A stretch of DNA of 64,000 bases, taken from Bacillus sp. PK3_68. GTDB taxonomy: Bacteria > Bacillota > Bacilli > Bacillales > Domibacillaceae. The position numbers and the translations under genes were made by a program. The notes beneath the pieces are model-generated. The model saw only the letters and a program-made list of their open reading frames with translations. It did no database searches and had not been told where the DNA came from. The stretch lies in contig NZ_NQYC01000001.1 in assembly GCF_003600835.1 (NCBI RefSeq), positions 1,054,001-1,118,000 on the forward strand, given 5' to 3'. This document shows, in pieces, positions 46,405-57,070 of this stretch (the first letter of the stretch is position 1; each line of letters starts with the position of its first letter).

Positions 46405-47529
46405 TTATTCTTCCTCAGCAGTAATTGCTACGATTGCTGTTGCCATTTCAGCGAGCTTGACAAGTTCTTCAATAGGCATTCTTTCATTTTTCGTATGAAT
46501 TTCCTCATAGCCGACAGCCAGGTTTACTGTCGGAATACCAAAGCCCGCAATCACGTTGGCATCACTGCCTCCGCCGCTCGTTAACAATTTACTTGGACGG
46601 CCGATACGCTCAGCCGCTTTCTTAGCCACTTCAACAACATGGTCTCCATCGCCAAACTTAAATCCCGGATACATAACTTCTACATGCACGTCTGCCCGAC
46701 CGTTCATTTCTCCCGCTGTTTGTTCAAACGCTTCCTTCATTTTGCTTACTTGTGCCTCCATCTTCTCCGGAACAAGTGAGCGTGCTTCTGCTAAAATAGA
46801 AGCATAGTCACAAACAATATTCGTTGCTTGACCTCCTTCAAAGCGGCCAATATTAGCAGTCGTTTCCTTATCAATCCGGCCGAGCGGCATTTTTGCAATC
46901 GCTTTTGCGGCAATCGTAATGGCAGATACCCCTTTCTCAGGTGCAACGCCAGCATGAGCTGTTTTCCCAAAAATCTCTGCCTTGATTTTCGCCTGTGTCG
47001 GAGCGGCTACAATAATGTTGCCTACTGTGCCGTCACTATCCAATGCATAGCCAAATTTCGCTTTCACAAGAGAAGAATCCATCGCTTTTGCCCCAACAAG
47101 GCCAGACTCTTCTCCTGCTGTAATAATAAATTGGATCATGCCGTGTCTGTAATTTTGTTCTTTTAACACTTTAATCATTTCAAGCATTGCAGCAAGTCCT
47201 GCTTTATCGTCTGCGCCAAGAATGGTTGTTCCATCTGTCACGACATATCCATTTTCAATGCGTGGCTTTACGCCGACTCCCGGAACGACCGTATCCATGT
47301 GGGATGTAAAATAAATTGGGTCTATTCCGTCCTTCGTAGCTTCAAGCGTGCAAATTAAATTGCCGGCCCCATGCCCAGTTTTAGCAGCGGAATCATCTTC
47401 ATACACATGTACACCGAGTGCTTCAAACTTGCTTGTCAGCACTTTAGCAATGGCGGCTTCATTTTTCGTTTCTGAATCAATTTGAACTAGTTCAAGAAAT
47501 TCATTCACTAACCGTTCTTTATTAATCAT
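46405..47529 (-). CDS. yqjE: M20-family peptidase (PepT-like, YqjE)
   Basis: A 374-residue di-zinc peptidase of the tripeptidase T-like group. Metal ligands: His and Asp in TSHMDTVVPG, Asp in LGADDKAGL, Glu pair in AGEESGL, Asp in DSDGTV, and a late His in EEIHTKNE. It probably cleaves small peptides. ATG 47529 (MINKERLV) is eight bases after GGGAGG. Confidence 0.9.
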   Translation of the reverse strand: MINKERLVNEFLELVQIDSETKNEAAIAKVLTSKFEALGVHVYEDDSAAKTGHGAGNLICTLEATKDGIDPIYFTSHMDTVVPGVGVKPRIENGYVVTDGTTILGADDKAGLAAMLEMIKVLKEQNYRHGMIQFIITAGEESGLVGAKAMDSSLVKAKFGYALDSDGTVGNIIVAAPTQAKIKAEIFGKTAHAGVAPEKGVSAITIAAKAIAKMPLGRIDKETTANIGRFEGGQATNIVCDYASILAEARSLVPEKMEAQVSKMKEAFEQTAGEMNGRADVHVEVMYPGFKFGDGDHVVEVAKKAAERIGRPSKLLTSGGGSDANVIAGFGIPTVNLAVGYEEIHTKNERMPIEELVKLAEMATAIVAITAEEE

Positions 47530-47602
47530 CTTATGTACCTCCCTGCTTCTTTCCATTTTCAGTATACTCCTTCCACTGGACAATTCCAAATCTTTCACAT
47601 AG

Positions 47603-47645
47603 AAAAATCCCCGCCCGGTACATAAAGTTTCCGGACGGGGAAAAA
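47603..47645 (-). terminator. Terminator after the carboxyltransferase gene
   Basis: CCCCGCCCGG (47609-47618) and CCGGACGGGG (47631-47640), followed on the minus strand by ATTTTTC. Confidence 0.8.
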
Positions 47646-47647
47646 TG

Positions 47648-49204
47648 TTAAAGCGGAATGTTGCCGTGCTTTTTCTTCGGACGCTCCTCTTTTTTCGTTC
47701 TCATCATTTCAAGCGCTTGAATTAGCTTTATTCTTGTTTCACGTGGATCAATCACATCATCAACCATTCCGTGTGAAGCAGCGACGTATGGATTAGCAAA
47801 TTTTTCCCGGTATTCTTCAATTTTTTTCGCTCGTGTTTCTTCCGGATTTTCACTGTTTGCAATCTCTTTTGCAAAGATGATATTTGCTGCCCCCTGTGGC
47901 CCCATGACGGCGATTTCTGCATTAGGCCAAGAGAACACAAGATCCGCACCTATAGACTTACTATTAAGAGCAACGTATGCCCCACCATAGGCTTTGCGTA
48001 AAATGACCGTGATTTTTGGCACAGTTGCTTCTGAATACGCATATAAAATCTTTGCCCCATGGCGAATAATGCCGCCGTGTTCCTGTTTTACCCCCGGGAA
48101 AAAGCCGGATACATCTTCAAACGTAATGAGCGGAATATTAAAGGAATCACAAAAACGGATAAACCGTGCCGCTTTGTCGGATGAATCAATATCCAGCCCT
48201 CCAGCCATAAATTTTGGCTGATTACAGACGAGGCCAACCGTTTCTCCTTTGATGCGAGCAAAACCAACGACAATGTTTTTTGCAAACTCTTTTTGCACTT
48301 CCATGAATGAGCTTTCGTCTACTACCTGTTCAATGACCTTTCTAACATCGTAAGGACGAAGCCCATCAAAAGGCACGATATCTGTTATATCTTCACGGTA
48401 ATCATTCTCCGGGCAGGATTCAACCATCGGGGGTTTTTCTTCGTTATTTTGCGGCAAATAAGTCAACAAGTTGCGAACCATCTCTAATACTTCTTCCTCA
48501 GAACTGCCGCGGAAATGGGCGTTTCCACTGATCGCATTATGTACCTTTGAGCCGCCAAGATCTTCGGAAGAAATTTTTTCTCCCGTGACGGTTTCAATAA
48601 CCTTTGGCCCGGTAATAAACATCTGGCTCGTTTCGTCAACCATGAAAACAAAGTCGGTAATAGCTGGTGAATACACAGCTCCTCCTGCGCATGGCCCCAT
48701 AATGACAGAAATTTGCGGAATGACGCCAGAGTAGATTGCGTTCCGATAGAAGATATGCCCGTAACCGTCCAGTGAAACGACGCCTTCTTGAATACGCGCT
48801 CCTCCCGAGTCATTCAATCCGATAAAAGGGGCTCCGTTTTTCGCTGCCAAGTCCATCACATTGGCTATCTTTTTAGCGTGCATTTCTCCAAGCGCACCGC
48901 CAAAAACGGTGAAATCCTGGGAGAATAAATAAACAGGGCGGCCATTTACTTTCCCATAGCCCGTCACTACTCCGTCGCCCGGCCCTTTCACGCCTTCTAA
49001 TCCAAAATATGTACTGCGATGCTCAATAAACGGATTAATCTCAACGAATGAGTCAGGATCAACAAGCAAATCAATCCGCTCGCGAGCTGTCAGCTTGCCT
49101 TTTTCGTGCTGCTTTTCAATTCGTTCATCACCGCCGCCCAGCTCTACCTCCCGGCGTCTGTCATACAGCTCATTAATGCTCGTGAAAATATCTGGCGTTG
49201 TCAT
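47648..49204 (-). CDS. yqjD: Acyl-CoA carboxylase carboxyltransferase subunit (propionyl/methylmalonyl-CoA type, YqjD)
   Basis: A 518-residue carboxyltransferase of the PccB/MmdA family, with both crotonase-like halves and oxyanion loops (GGARIQEGV and a second GGAYVAL). It transfers a carboxyl group between biotin and propionyl-CoA. No biotin carboxylase or biotin carrier gene is in the window, so direction and partner are open. The ATG overlaps the mce stop (ATGA), which explains its distant ribosome site. Confidence 0.9.
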   Translation of the reverse strand: MTTPDIFTSINELYDRRREVELGGGDERIEKQHEKGKLTARERIDLLVDPDSFVEINPFIEHRSTYFGLEGVKGPGDGVVTGYGKVNGRPVYLFSQDFTVFGGALGEMHAKKIANVMDLAAKNGAPFIGLNDSGGARIQEGVVSLDGYGHIFYRNAIYSGVIPQISVIMGPCAGGAVYSPAITDFVFMVDETSQMFITGPKVIETVTGEKISSEDLGGSKVHNAISGNAHFRGSSEEEVLEMVRNLLTYLPQNNEEKPPMVESCPENDYREDITDIVPFDGLRPYDVRKVIEQVVDESSFMEVQKEFAKNIVVGFARIKGETVGLVCNQPKFMAGGLDIDSSDKAARFIRFCDSFNIPLITFEDVSGFFPGVKQEHGGIIRHGAKILYAYSEATVPKITVILRKAYGGAYVALNSKSIGADLVFSWPNAEIAVMGPQGAANIIFAKEIANSENPEETRAKKIEEYREKFANPYVAASHGMVDDVIDPRETRIKLIQALEMMRTKKEERPKKKHGNIPL

Positions 49205-49626
49205 AATAATTTTCTTTCTCCTTCCATCTTGCTCTTGTCGCAAAGCTCAAACAACACACCATGTGCCGATTTAGGATGCATGAAGGCCACTTCCGCTCCG
49301 CCAGCCCCTGGCTTTGGTGTTTCATTGATCATATGAATGCCGTTTTCTTTTATCTCCTGAATGCGCTTTTCAATATTCTTCACTTTAAAGGCCACATGAT
49401 GGATGCCTTGGCCCCGCTTTTCAATAAATTTCGCCACAGTACTTTCACTGCTCATCGGTTCAAGCAATTCAAACTTCACATTTCCGGCATCTATAAAAGC
49501 GACTCTTACTTGCTCCGAAAGTACTTCCTCTGTTTTAATTAAGGTAAGTCCAAGCTGCTCGGTATAAAAACGCAACGTCTCTTCCAGCGAGCTAACTGCA
49601 ATACCGATATGATCCACTCGATTCAT
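49201..49626 (-). CDS. mce: Methylmalonyl-CoA epimerase
   Basis: A 141-residue vicinal-oxygen-chelate protein with metal-binding residues in HIGIAVSSLEET (His6), HHVAFKV and the terminal FELCDK Glu. It interconverts (S)- and (R)-methylmalonyl-CoA. Operon with the carboxyltransferase; supplies substrate to MutAB encoded nearby. Confidence 0.92.
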   Translation of the reverse strand: MNRVDHIGIAVSSLEETLRFYTEQLGLTLIKTEEVLSEQVRVAFIDAGNVKFELLEPMSSESTVAKFIEKRGQGIHHVAFKVKNIEKRIQEIKENGIHMINETPKPGAGGAEVAFMHPKSAHGVLFELCDKSKMEGERKLL

Positions 49627-49726
49627 CGTAATGGCCCCCTTTTTGAAAAGAACTGAAACATGTGTAGTCTTCGATAAGAATCCAAAAATCCCTTCTTTTT
49701 TAATGCTTTTATCCCGTTAATCTAAC

Positions 49727-49755
49727 TTGAGATTTTACGAAAAAACCGCTATGAT
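49727..49755 (+). promoter_or_regulatory. SigmaA promoter of prli42
   Basis: TTGAGA (49727-49732), 17 bases, TATGAT (49750-49755), 53 bases before the start. Confidence 0.65.
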
Positions 49756-49807
49756 AGAAACAAATAAGAGTCCTGTTCGGAATACTAAAAGGAGCGTACA
49801 AGCTTTC

Positions 49808-49903
49808 ATGAGAAATAAAATCGTTCAAAAAGTAGTCGTTTATATTATGCTGCTAGCCATGCTCGTTTCTACCCTGTTTTTCGGATTATCTATGTTCTTA
49901 TAA
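49808..49903 (+). CDS. Stressosome-associated membrane peptide Prli42
   Basis: A 31-residue peptide, MRNKIVQKVVVYIMLLAMLV followed by STLFFGLSMFL: a basic head and a single membrane helix, matching Prli42 in length and pattern. In Listeria Prli42 tethers the stressosome at the membrane. AAAGGAG is 13 bases upstream, rather far. It has its own promoter and terminator. Confidence 0.78.
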   Translation: MRNKIVQKVVVYIMLLAMLVSTLFFGLSMFL

Positions 49904-49912
49904 CATAGACAA

Positions 49913-49953
49913 GAAGCCGGCCTACTCTATCTGAGGGGCCGGCTTTCTTTTTT
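49913..49953 (+). terminator. Terminator after prli42
   Basis: AAGCCGGCC and GGCCGGCTT arms, followed by TCTTTTTT; it overlaps the end of yqjA on the other strand. Confidence 0.8.
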
Positions 49954-50920
49954 GCTCAGCGGCTGTTTCTTTTTTCAGCCCTTTAAAGGAGCTTTTGATC
50001 AGCAAATACTCTTCCATCTCTTTAATGAACTGAAACAATGCCGCCCTTGCCTCAAATTCCTCCCGTGTGTCCGGCAAATCCATTTGATCAATTTCAGCTT
50101 TTAAATCGTATAATTTTTTTAAGTGAAGCAATGCGGTGTTGCCAGGATGAACGCGGGTACTTAAAGCATCCATAAAGTCAGCAAGCACAAGTGCCGCCTT
50201 CACTTGATGAGAAATTGAGGTCACAATGCCTAAAACCCGCTCAATGATGTTAAACTGCTTCTCTCTCATAACAAAATAGCTGTAAAAGATGGTATCATCC
50301 CTTAACAAATGGTTCTCTACATTTTTAAAAGCGAGCATTTTTCCTTCTTTGATCAGCTTCTCTGTTTTCACAATTTCGTTTCCATCCCACATATGATCTT
50401 TATTGCGCAGATACAGAGCTATTTCGTGAAAAATAGATGTAAAATTCCGTTCAATTTCCTCCTGAAGGCTATACAGTTTTCTCTCTACGCTTGGCATATA
50501 AAGATTCATAAGCAAAGCAACGCCAATTCCAATTGAAATAATACAAAACTCGTTAAAAATAAGCTGTTTCGTTACTTGCCCGGCAGAAAAAATATGCAAG
50601 ATGATGACACAGCTTGTAACAATCCCTTCTTTGATTTTAAGGGCCACAAGCGTCGGAATGAAAAATAAGAGCAAAAGCCCCATTACAGGCGCATAATAGC
50701 CAATTCCCTCAAAAAAAACGGAAGAAAAAAGCATAGCCACTGCGCACGCAAAAAAACGGCTCTGCGCAGCCTGCAGTGATTTCTTTTTTGTATTTTGAAT
50801 ACATAAGATCGTAATAATTCCCGCTGACACAAAGTTTTCAAGTCCCACCCACTGGGAAATCATGATAGCTGCGGTTGTGCCGACAGCTGTTTTTGCCGTC
50901 CGATACCCTATTTTAAACAT
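49922..50920 (-). CDS. yqjA: Aromatic acid exporter family protein YqjA
   Basis: A 332-residue protein with about six membrane helices in its first 150 residues (GYRTAKTAVGTTAAIMISQW) and a helical cytoplasmic C-terminal half: the ArAE_1 plus ArAE_1_C architecture. Transport substrate is unknown. ATG 50920 is five bases after GGAGA. Confidence 0.85.
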   Translation of the reverse strand: MFKIGYRTAKTAVGTTAAIMISQWVGLENFVSAGIITILCIQNTKKKSLQAAQSRFFACAVAMLFSSVFFEGIGYYAPVMGLLLLFFIPTLVALKIKEGIVTSCVIILHIFSAGQVTKQLIFNEFCIISIGIGVALLMNLYMPSVERKLYSLQEEIERNFTSIFHEIALYLRNKDHMWDGNEIVKTEKLIKEGKMLAFKNVENHLLRDDTIFYSYFVMREKQFNIIERVLGIVTSISHQVKAALVLADFMDALSTRVHPGNTALLHLKKLYDLKAEIDQMDLPDTREEFEARAALFQFIKEMEEYLLIKSSFKGLKKETAAEQKRKPAPQIE

Positions 50921-51000
50921 AATAGTCTCCTGTGCTGAAGAATCAGTTTGTAGTGAAAGAAAACCTTGCCATAACGATGACAAGGTTTCAATATATATAT

Positions 51001-51438
51001 TTACACTTCTTCACAATATTTGTCAAAAGCCTCTTGAAGCTTTTGGACAACAGACATTGGGTCATGTCCTTCAATTTCATGGCGTTCCACCATTGTGCAT
51101 AATTTCCCGTCTTTCAAAAGAGCAAAAGATGGAGAGGACGGCGGGTAACCGACAAAGTAGCTACGTGCTTTGGCTGTGGCCTCTTTATCCTGTCCGGCAA
51201 AGACTGTCACAAGGTGATCCGGGCGCTTATCGCTATGAATCGAGTGAGCAGCAGCTGGACGGGCAATACCGCCGGCACAGCCGCAAACGGAATTAATCAT
51301 TACAAGCGTTGTTCCCTTTTTAGCAAGTGCTTCTTCTACTTCTTCCGGTGTTTGAAGCTGTGTATATCCAGCAGCTGTGATTTCCTCACGCGCTTGACGA
51401 ACCACATCATTCATTAAAAAATTAAAATCTATACTCAT
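51001..51438 (-). CDS. brxB: Bacilliredoxin BrxB (YqiW)
   Basis: A 145-residue thioredoxin-like protein with the CGC active site (NSVCGCAGG). It removes bacillithiol from S-bacillithiolated proteins. ATG 51438 ([13 protein letters not shown]) has AAGGAG nine bases upstream and matches the family start. Confidence 0.93.
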   Translation of the reverse strand: MSIDFNFLMNDVVRQAREEITAAGYTQLQTPEEVEEALAKKGTTLVMINSVCGCAGGIARPAAAHSIHSDKRPDHLVTVFAGQDKEATAKARSYFVGYPPSSPSFALLKDGKLCTMVERHEIEGHDPMSVVQKLQEAFDKYCEEV

Positions 51439-51601
51439 CTCATACCACTCCTTTATCCACTTTCGTGTACCCTTATGATAAGACAACGGCGCAATGTTTT
51501 CAAATAATCTAGTATTTTTTTTATAAATATGGTTTAAAAACGCCGAACAGGGGAAGATAAATAAGGCAACTAGATCCGTACCCCTAAACTCCCTGATTTA
51601 A

Positions 51602-51638
51602 GGCTGATGCTCTCTGAGCATCAGCCATTTTTTGTTTT
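51602..51638. terminator. Hairpin after meaB
   Basis: GGCTGATGCTC and GAGCATCAGCC perfect arms around three bases. The T-run (TTTTTT) follows on the plus strand, not on the meaB side, so its direction is odd. Confidence 0.55.
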
Positions 51639-51640
51639 GT

Positions 51641-52747
51641 CTACTCCTCCTGCCGGTAAACGTTGGAAAACAAGTCGGTGACTGCTTGAGCTGGCGTTAT
51701 TTCGCCTGTCATTGTTTTACCTTCCATTTCCGCCAAATTGCCAATAACATATGGATGCTGATAAAAAGTCGCTTTCAGCTGTTCTACAATAAGAGCATGT
51801 AACCATTCTTTCGTTTGCAGCTGGCGTCGTTCATCGAACGTGCCGGCTGCTTTCATTTTTTTCTCAAATTCCTGGATCACGTCCCATAATTCAGGGATGC
51901 CCTTTCGTTCAATCGAAGAGCAGGTGAATGCCTGTGATGCCCACCCTTTTGTTGCCGGCTGAAGCATATGAAGAATCTGATTAAATTCTCGTTTTGTTTT
52001 TTCAGCGAGCTGTTTATTATGACCGTCTGCCTTGTTAACGACAATAGCATCCGCTAACTCCATGATCCCTTTTTTCATTCCTTGCAGCTCATCCCCTGCG
52101 CCTGTCAAGATAATAAGCAGGAAAAAATCAACCATGCTGCGGACGATAAATTCACTTTGGCCGACACCGACCGTTTCAATCAAAATAACCTCAAAGCCGG
52201 CTGCTTCACAAAGAAGCATGGTTTCCCTCGTTTTCCGGTGCACCCCTCCAAGCGTACCGCCGGAAGGAGATGGGCGGATAAATGCATTTGGATGCCTAGC
52301 CAGCGACTCCATCCGCGTCTTGTCTCCAAGAATGCTTCCTCCCGAGATAGAGGAACTGGGATCAATTGCCAGCACAGCTGTTCTATATCCTCTCTCACAA
52401 AGCATATGACCAAATGCTTCGATGAATGTGCTTTTTCCAGCTCCAGGCACGCCGGTAATACCAATGCGAATGGATCTTCCCGTATGAGGAAGAAGCTGCT
52501 GTAACAGCTCCTGTCCATATGCATAATGGCTATTCGAATTGCTTTCGATAAAAGTAATGGCTTTGGCGAGGTCTTTTCTTTCCCCTGCAATCACTTTGGC
52601 GGCCAGCTCCTGTACATCTGGCAATTGCTCTGCTTTTTTTCGAAATCGTTTCTTTTGAGGAGAAGCGAAACCGTCATGGGAAGAGGTCACACCTTTTCTT
52701 ACGTGAAGGGCCGACTCGTTGTCCGGTAGGTGCTCTTCTCTCAACAT
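51641..52747 (-). CDS. meaB: Methylmalonyl-CoA mutase-associated GTPase MeaB
   Basis: A 368-residue G3E-family P-loop GTPase: Walker A GVPGAGKST, switch regions AIDPSSSISGGSILGDKTRM and ETVGVGQSE, and NKAD. It protects and loads the B12 cofactor of the mutase. Its first ~40 residues are a low-conservation lead-in. The ATG overlaps the mutB stop by one base (TAATG), indicating coupling. Confidence 0.93.
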   Translation of the reverse strand: MLREEHLPDNESALHVRKGVTSSHDGFASPQKKRFRKKAEQLPDVQELAAKVIAGERKDLAKAITFIESNSNSHYAYGQELLQQLLPHTGRSIRIGITGVPGAGKSTFIEAFGHMLCERGYRTAVLAIDPSSSISGGSILGDKTRMESLARHPNAFIRPSPSGGTLGGVHRKTRETMLLCEAAGFEVILIETVGVGQSEFIVRSMVDFFLLIILTGAGDELQGMKKGIMELADAIVVNKADGHNKQLAEKTKREFNQILHMLQPATKGWASQAFTCSSIERKGIPELWDVIQEFEKKMKAAGTFDERRQLQTKEWLHALIVEQLKATFYQHPYVIGNLAEMEGKTMTGEITPAQAVTDLFSNVYRQEE

Positions 52748-54939
52748 TATTCTTCCACTTCCTCGTAACCGAGCCTGCGATAAATCTCCTCGAGAATTTT
52801 TTGGGCAGAGACTGGAATAACCGTTCCGGGTCCGAAAATACCAGCTGCTCCGCTGGCCCGGAGAAACTCATAATCTTGGGCGGGAATGACACCGCCGATA
52901 AAAACAATAATGTCCTCTCTGCCCAATTTTTTCAATTCGCCAATTAAAGCTGGAAGCAAGGTTTTGTGCCCCGCAGCCAATGAGCTGACACCGATGGCGT
53001 GCACGTCGTTTTCTACCGCCTGCAAAGCCGTTTCCTCCGGCGTTTGGAACAATGGCCCGATATCAACATCAAATCCCAAATCAGCATAAGCAGTAGCGAC
53101 GACCTTTGCCCCCCGGTCATGGCCATCCTGCCCCATTTTAGCGATCAGCAAGCGCGGTCTGCGTCCTTCCTGTTCATTAAATTCATCAGTCAGCCGCTTT
53201 ACTTCAGCAATCTGTTCTTCATCGGAAAAGTGAGAGCTGTATACACCGCTTACTGATCGGATAATAGCCTGATGCCTTCCGCTTACCTGTTCAATGGCGT
53301 CAGAGATTTCTCCTAGTGTCGCCCGTACTCTCGCTGCCTCGACAGCTAGCGCAAGCAAATTCCCTTCTCCCGTTTCTGCAGCCCGGGTGAGTGCCCTTAG
53401 TGTTTCCTTTACTTTCTCTTCATTGCGGGTCGACTTCACTTGCTCTAAACGTTCAATTTGCTTGAGCCGTACCGCTGTATTGTCGATATCAAGAATATCA
53501 ATTGGCTCTTCCTCGGCCAGTCTGTGTCGGTTGACTCCAATAATCACTTCTTTGCCCGAGTCAATTTGCGCCTGGCGTCTTGCAGCCGCTTCTTCGATTC
53601 GCATCTTAGGGAGCCCTGTTTCAATCGCCTTTGTCATTCCGCCAAGCTCTTCTACTTCCTCTATGTGCTGCCATGCCCTTTCCATCAATTCATGAGTGAG
53701 TGTCTCTACATAATAAGAGCCTGCCCATGGATCAATGACATTCGTAATGCCGGTCTCTTCTTGTAAATACAGCTGAGTATTACGGGCAATTCGGGCCGAG
53801 AAGTCAGTCGGCAAAGCAATCGCTTCATCCAATGCATTTGTATGCAGTGACTGAGTGTGTCCCATGGCAGCTGCATGAGCCTCAATAAGCGTTCGCGTCA
53901 CATTGTTAAATGGGTCTTGCTCTGTGAGGCTCCAGCCTGAAGTTTGTGAATGGGTGCGCAAAGCCAGCGACTTCGTATTTTTTGGTGCAAACGGCTTCAT
54001 TAACTGGGCCCACATCCGGCGGGCAGCCCGCATTTTAGCCACTTCCATAAAATAATTCATGCCGATTGCCCAGAAAAATGATAACCGCGGAGCAAAAGAG
54101 TCAATCTCAATGCCCGCCTGCAATCCTGTCCGCACATACTGCAACCCATCTGCAAGCGTATAGGCAAGTTCAATATCAGCCGGCGCTCCGGCTTCTTGCA
54201 TATGATAGCCAGAAATACTAATGCTGTTGAATTTGGGCATATTCTCCGATGTGTACTTAAAAATATCCGCGATAATACGCATGGAAACTTCCGGCGGATA
54301 GATATACGTGTTTCTTACCATATACTCTTTTAAAATATCATTTTGAATGGTACCGGAAAGTTTTTCACAAGCTACACCTTGTTCTTCGGCAGCGACAATA
54401 TAAAAAGCCATAATCGGCAGAACCGCTCCATTCATCGTCATAGATACCGACATTTGATCGAGCGGAATACCGTCGAATAAAACTTTCATATCCTCCACAG
54501 AATCAATGGCGACCCCCGCTTTTCCTACATCTCCGACGACCCTTGGATGGTTAGAATCATACCCTCTGTGAGTCGGCAAATCAAAAGCAACGGACAGCCC
54601 TTTTTGTCCCATGGCCAAATTGCGGCGGTAAAAAGCATTGCTTTCTTCCGCAGTGGAAAAGCCGGCATACTGGCGGATTGTCCACGGCCGATTTACATAC
54701 ATCGTCGGGTAGGGGCCGCGTGTATAGGGAGCGACGCCGGGAAAATCCTGTAAATGTTCCATCTTTTCAAGCGCCTCTTTTGTATAAAGCGGATGGAGAT
54801 GGATTTGTTCATTCGTTTCAAATACCCATTCATCAAGGGCCTGCTTTACTTCCTGCTCAAAAGCGGCCTTCCACTCTTGAAAAGAAAGGGATTCTTTCGT
54901 GCTCGTTGGGGTGAATCGCTGAAAATCAGGTTTACTCAT
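52747..54939 (-). CDS. mutB: Methylmalonyl-CoA mutase large subunit
   Basis: A 730-residue catalytic subunit: an acyl-CoA-binding TIM barrel ([20 protein letters not shown]) and a C-terminal B12-binding domain with DGHDRGAKV (DxHxxG, where His binds cobalt), then GVSSLAAGH and FIGGVIP. It converts (R)-methylmalonyl-CoA to succinyl-CoA. It overlaps the end of mutA by eight bases (ATGAGTAA). Confidence 0.96.
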   Translation of the reverse strand: MSKPDFQRFTPTSTKESLSFQEWKAAFEQEVKQALDEWVFETNEQIHLHPLYTKEALEKMEHLQDFPGVAPYTRGPYPTMYVNRPWTIRQYAGFSTAEESNAFYRRNLAMGQKGLSVAFDLPTHRGYDSNHPRVVGDVGKAGVAIDSVEDMKVLFDGIPLDQMSVSMTMNGAVLPIMAFYIVAAEEQGVACEKLSGTIQNDILKEYMVRNTYIYPPEVSMRIIADIFKYTSENMPKFNSISISGYHMQEAGAPADIELAYTLADGLQYVRTGLQAGIEIDSFAPRLSFFWAIGMNYFMEVAKMRAARRMWAQLMKPFAPKNTKSLALRTHSQTSGWSLTEQDPFNNVTRTLIEAHAAAMGHTQSLHTNALDEAIALPTDFSARIARNTQLYLQEETGITNVIDPWAGSYYVETLTHELMERAWQHIEEVEELGGMTKAIETGLPKMRIEEAAARRQAQIDSGKEVIIGVNRHRLAEEEPIDILDIDNTAVRLKQIERLEQVKSTRNEEKVKETLRALTRAAETGEGNLLALAVEAARVRATLGEISDAIEQVSGRHQAIIRSVSGVYSSHFSDEEQIAEVKRLTDEFNEQEGRRPRLLIAKMGQDGHDRGAKVVATAYADLGFDVDIGPLFQTPEETALQAVENDVHAIGVSSLAAGHKTLLPALIGELKKLGREDIIVFIGGVIPAQDYEFLRASGAAGIFGPGTVIPVSAQKILEEIYRRLGYEEVEE

Positions 54940-56851
54940 ATGCCGTCACTCCTTCCAAATGATCGAGCAGTTCTGTTACTTTTTCGATTAGATTCTGGCC
55001 GCTGTAAATTTGTCCGTCCAAGCCGGCCTTCTGCCATTCCGCTTTAGTCTCTTCAGGAAGCTTGCCCGCCACTTCAACTCCGACTGAAGAATTTATCTGT
55101 TTTACTGCGGCCACAAGCCGTGGGCCAAACGCGGTATAGGACTCATCTTTACCGCAAATGCAGTAATAAGATAAACCGCTTTCCTTAACGAACTGTACAG
55201 CTTCTTCAAGTGTCTCGCACTCTATGCTTCGCTGGACAGCAATGCCGCCCGCAGCTAGTATGCCCGTTACGAAATCAGCCCGCTGTTTAAAATCCTTCAG
55301 CTTCCCTAAGCAAATAAGCCCCGCCTGTGCTCCTATTCGTTCTGCTCTCTCTCTTAATCTCTCAAATGGTTCGGCGAGCCTTTGACTCTTAACTGGAATA
55401 ATTTCATCACCACTGTCTTTTACATGCAATTCAGCAAGCGTTGTCTCTTCATCTATTTGGCTTCTTATATCCTGGAAGGAAGATACTGTATTTTCAGCTA
55501 AAAGCATAGCTAACTTTGGCTTTTCTATGATTTTTTGTTCATGGAGATCTGCATAAATGTTCGTTCCAATCATTGATTTTATCCGTGTAGCAAGGTCTGC
55601 ACTTCGCTTCTTAAAAATAGCAGCGAGCTCTTTTTGGATAGTACCGGCTTTCAACCCGGCAATAATCCCACCTGCCTCTTCAATAGTTACAAAATTTTCC
55701 CACGCTAATCGGCTGAGTTCTGCTGTCAGCACCTCTATATAATAAGAGCCTCCTGCAGGATCAATTACCTTTTCAAGGTGAGACTCATTTTTTAATATGA
55801 GTGGAATATTCTTCGCTATGCGCTCCCCAAGAGCAGATGGCATACCTCTGAGTTCATCAAAGGATCTAACCTGTAAATATTCCACTCCTCCGAGTACAGC
55901 TGAAAACGCTTCACTTCCCGTGCGCAGAATATTGACGTGACTGTCCAGTTTGGATAAGGTGAAAGCCGATGTTTCTGCCCCGATTGGGATTTTTATTCTG
56001 TCTTCCGTTATGCCGTACGCCTGGCAAAGGGCGGTCCAGCATTGACGAAAAGCCCGCAGCTTGGCTGTTTCCATAAAAAATTGTGAACCAATTGCGAAAT
56101 GAAGAGACATGCTCTCAATTACTTCGGCCGGAGACCAGCCTTCTTTTTTCAGCCATTCAATGTAAAATACCGCTTCAGCAAGAGCAAGAGAAATTTCCTG
56201 AAAAGCATTTGCCCCCGCTTCATGATAAGGAGTGATGTCAATATGGATTGTTCTTAATTTAGGAAACGCTTTCTTTAATTCTGTTATGGCTTCTGCTTGT
56301 AGAGCGAGCAGTCGTTCATCCGGAACAAGTCCTTTTTGTGCATACAGAGAAATACTATCTGTTCCAGCTATGCCAGTTAGCTTATCAGGCTTTAACTTTA
56401 ATAAGAAGGAAGCGATAGCAAGAAAGTGGTCTTTGGTGTTTATGTACAATGGATATTTCTCTAAAGGGAGGGCTGAAAATTCAGTGAACGTCATGGCAGG
56501 TATATCTTCTGCTGAAAACGCTATAGCATCTTGGCCTTCCTTAAGTGCAACCATAAGCTTCTCCTTTAAAATGGCGCCATTATCTGCTTTAATAACATGG
56601 GCGTTTTTCCAAGGGACCTCTGCATAACCGCCTTTATAAAATCCTCTCGTATACGAAGGAAAGCCTGGGTACTGCTCGACATCTAAAGTGGCAGTCTCTG
56701 CTCCGTATAAAGGCTTTAATAAAATTTGCTCATAAGTGGCCGCATGAAGAGCTGTAAATGGCTTTCCTTTCAAGGAAGCCTCTGCTGCTTTTTCCCACTC
56801 CTCCATCGTCACTTTTGGAAAACGCTGGGCTTTCATTTCTTGAATTTCCAT
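54932..56851 (-). CDS. mutA: Methylmalonyl-CoA mutase small subunit
   Basis: A 639-residue non-catalytic subunit homologous to MutB ([35 protein letters not shown]), but without the DxHxxG cobalt-binding motif in its C-terminal domain, as is usual for the small subunit. First gene of mutA-mutB-meaB. Confidence 0.93.
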   Translation of the reverse strand: MEIQEMKAQRFPKVTMEEWEKAAEASLKGKPFTALHAATYEQILLKPLYGAETATLDVEQYPGFPSYTRGFYKGGYAEVPWKNAHVIKADNGAILKEKLMVALKEGQDAIAFSAEDIPAMTFTEFSALPLEKYPLYINTKDHFLAIASFLLKLKPDKLTGIAGTDSISLYAQKGLVPDERLLALQAEAITELKKAFPKLRTIHIDITPYHEAGANAFQEISLALAEAVFYIEWLKKEGWSPAEVIESMSLHFAIGSQFFMETAKLRAFRQCWTALCQAYGITEDRIKIPIGAETSAFTLSKLDSHVNILRTGSEAFSAVLGGVEYLQVRSFDELRGMPSALGERIAKNIPLILKNESHLEKVIDPAGGSYYIEVLTAELSRLAWENFVTIEEAGGIIAGLKAGTIQKELAAIFKKRSADLATRIKSMIGTNIYADLHEQKIIEKPKLAMLLAENTVSSFQDIRSQIDEETTLAELHVKDSGDEIIPVKSQRLAEPFERLRERAERIGAQAGLICLGKLKDFKQRADFVTGILAAGGIAVQRSIECETLEEAVQFVKESGLSYYCICGKDESYTAFGPRLVAAVKQINSSVGVEVAGKLPEETKAEWQKAGLDGQIYSGQNLIEKVTELLDHLEGVTAYE

Positions 56852-56995
56852 GCAATCTCCTCTCCTTCGCCTCGCTCTAAATGTTATTTCTTAAAAATTC
56901 TAACTCTTTCTTTATCATTATTTTATCTAAACCAGCCATTTCCATCAATGAGAAGCCATTAAAAAACATCCATCTCTTTTTCTTATGGCCCATCC

Positions 56996-57024
56996 GTGAA
57001 AATTTTTTGATAACATGCTATGCT
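56996..57024 (+). promoter_or_regulatory. Probable SigmaA promoter of ypuA
   Basis: GTGAAA (56996-57001), 17 bases, TATGCT (57019-57024), with an extended TGC before the -10. Confidence 0.5.
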
Positions 57025-57070
57025 ATCCTTACCTTCTTATTCGAAGGAAACTGAAATAGGGGAGAAAAAA

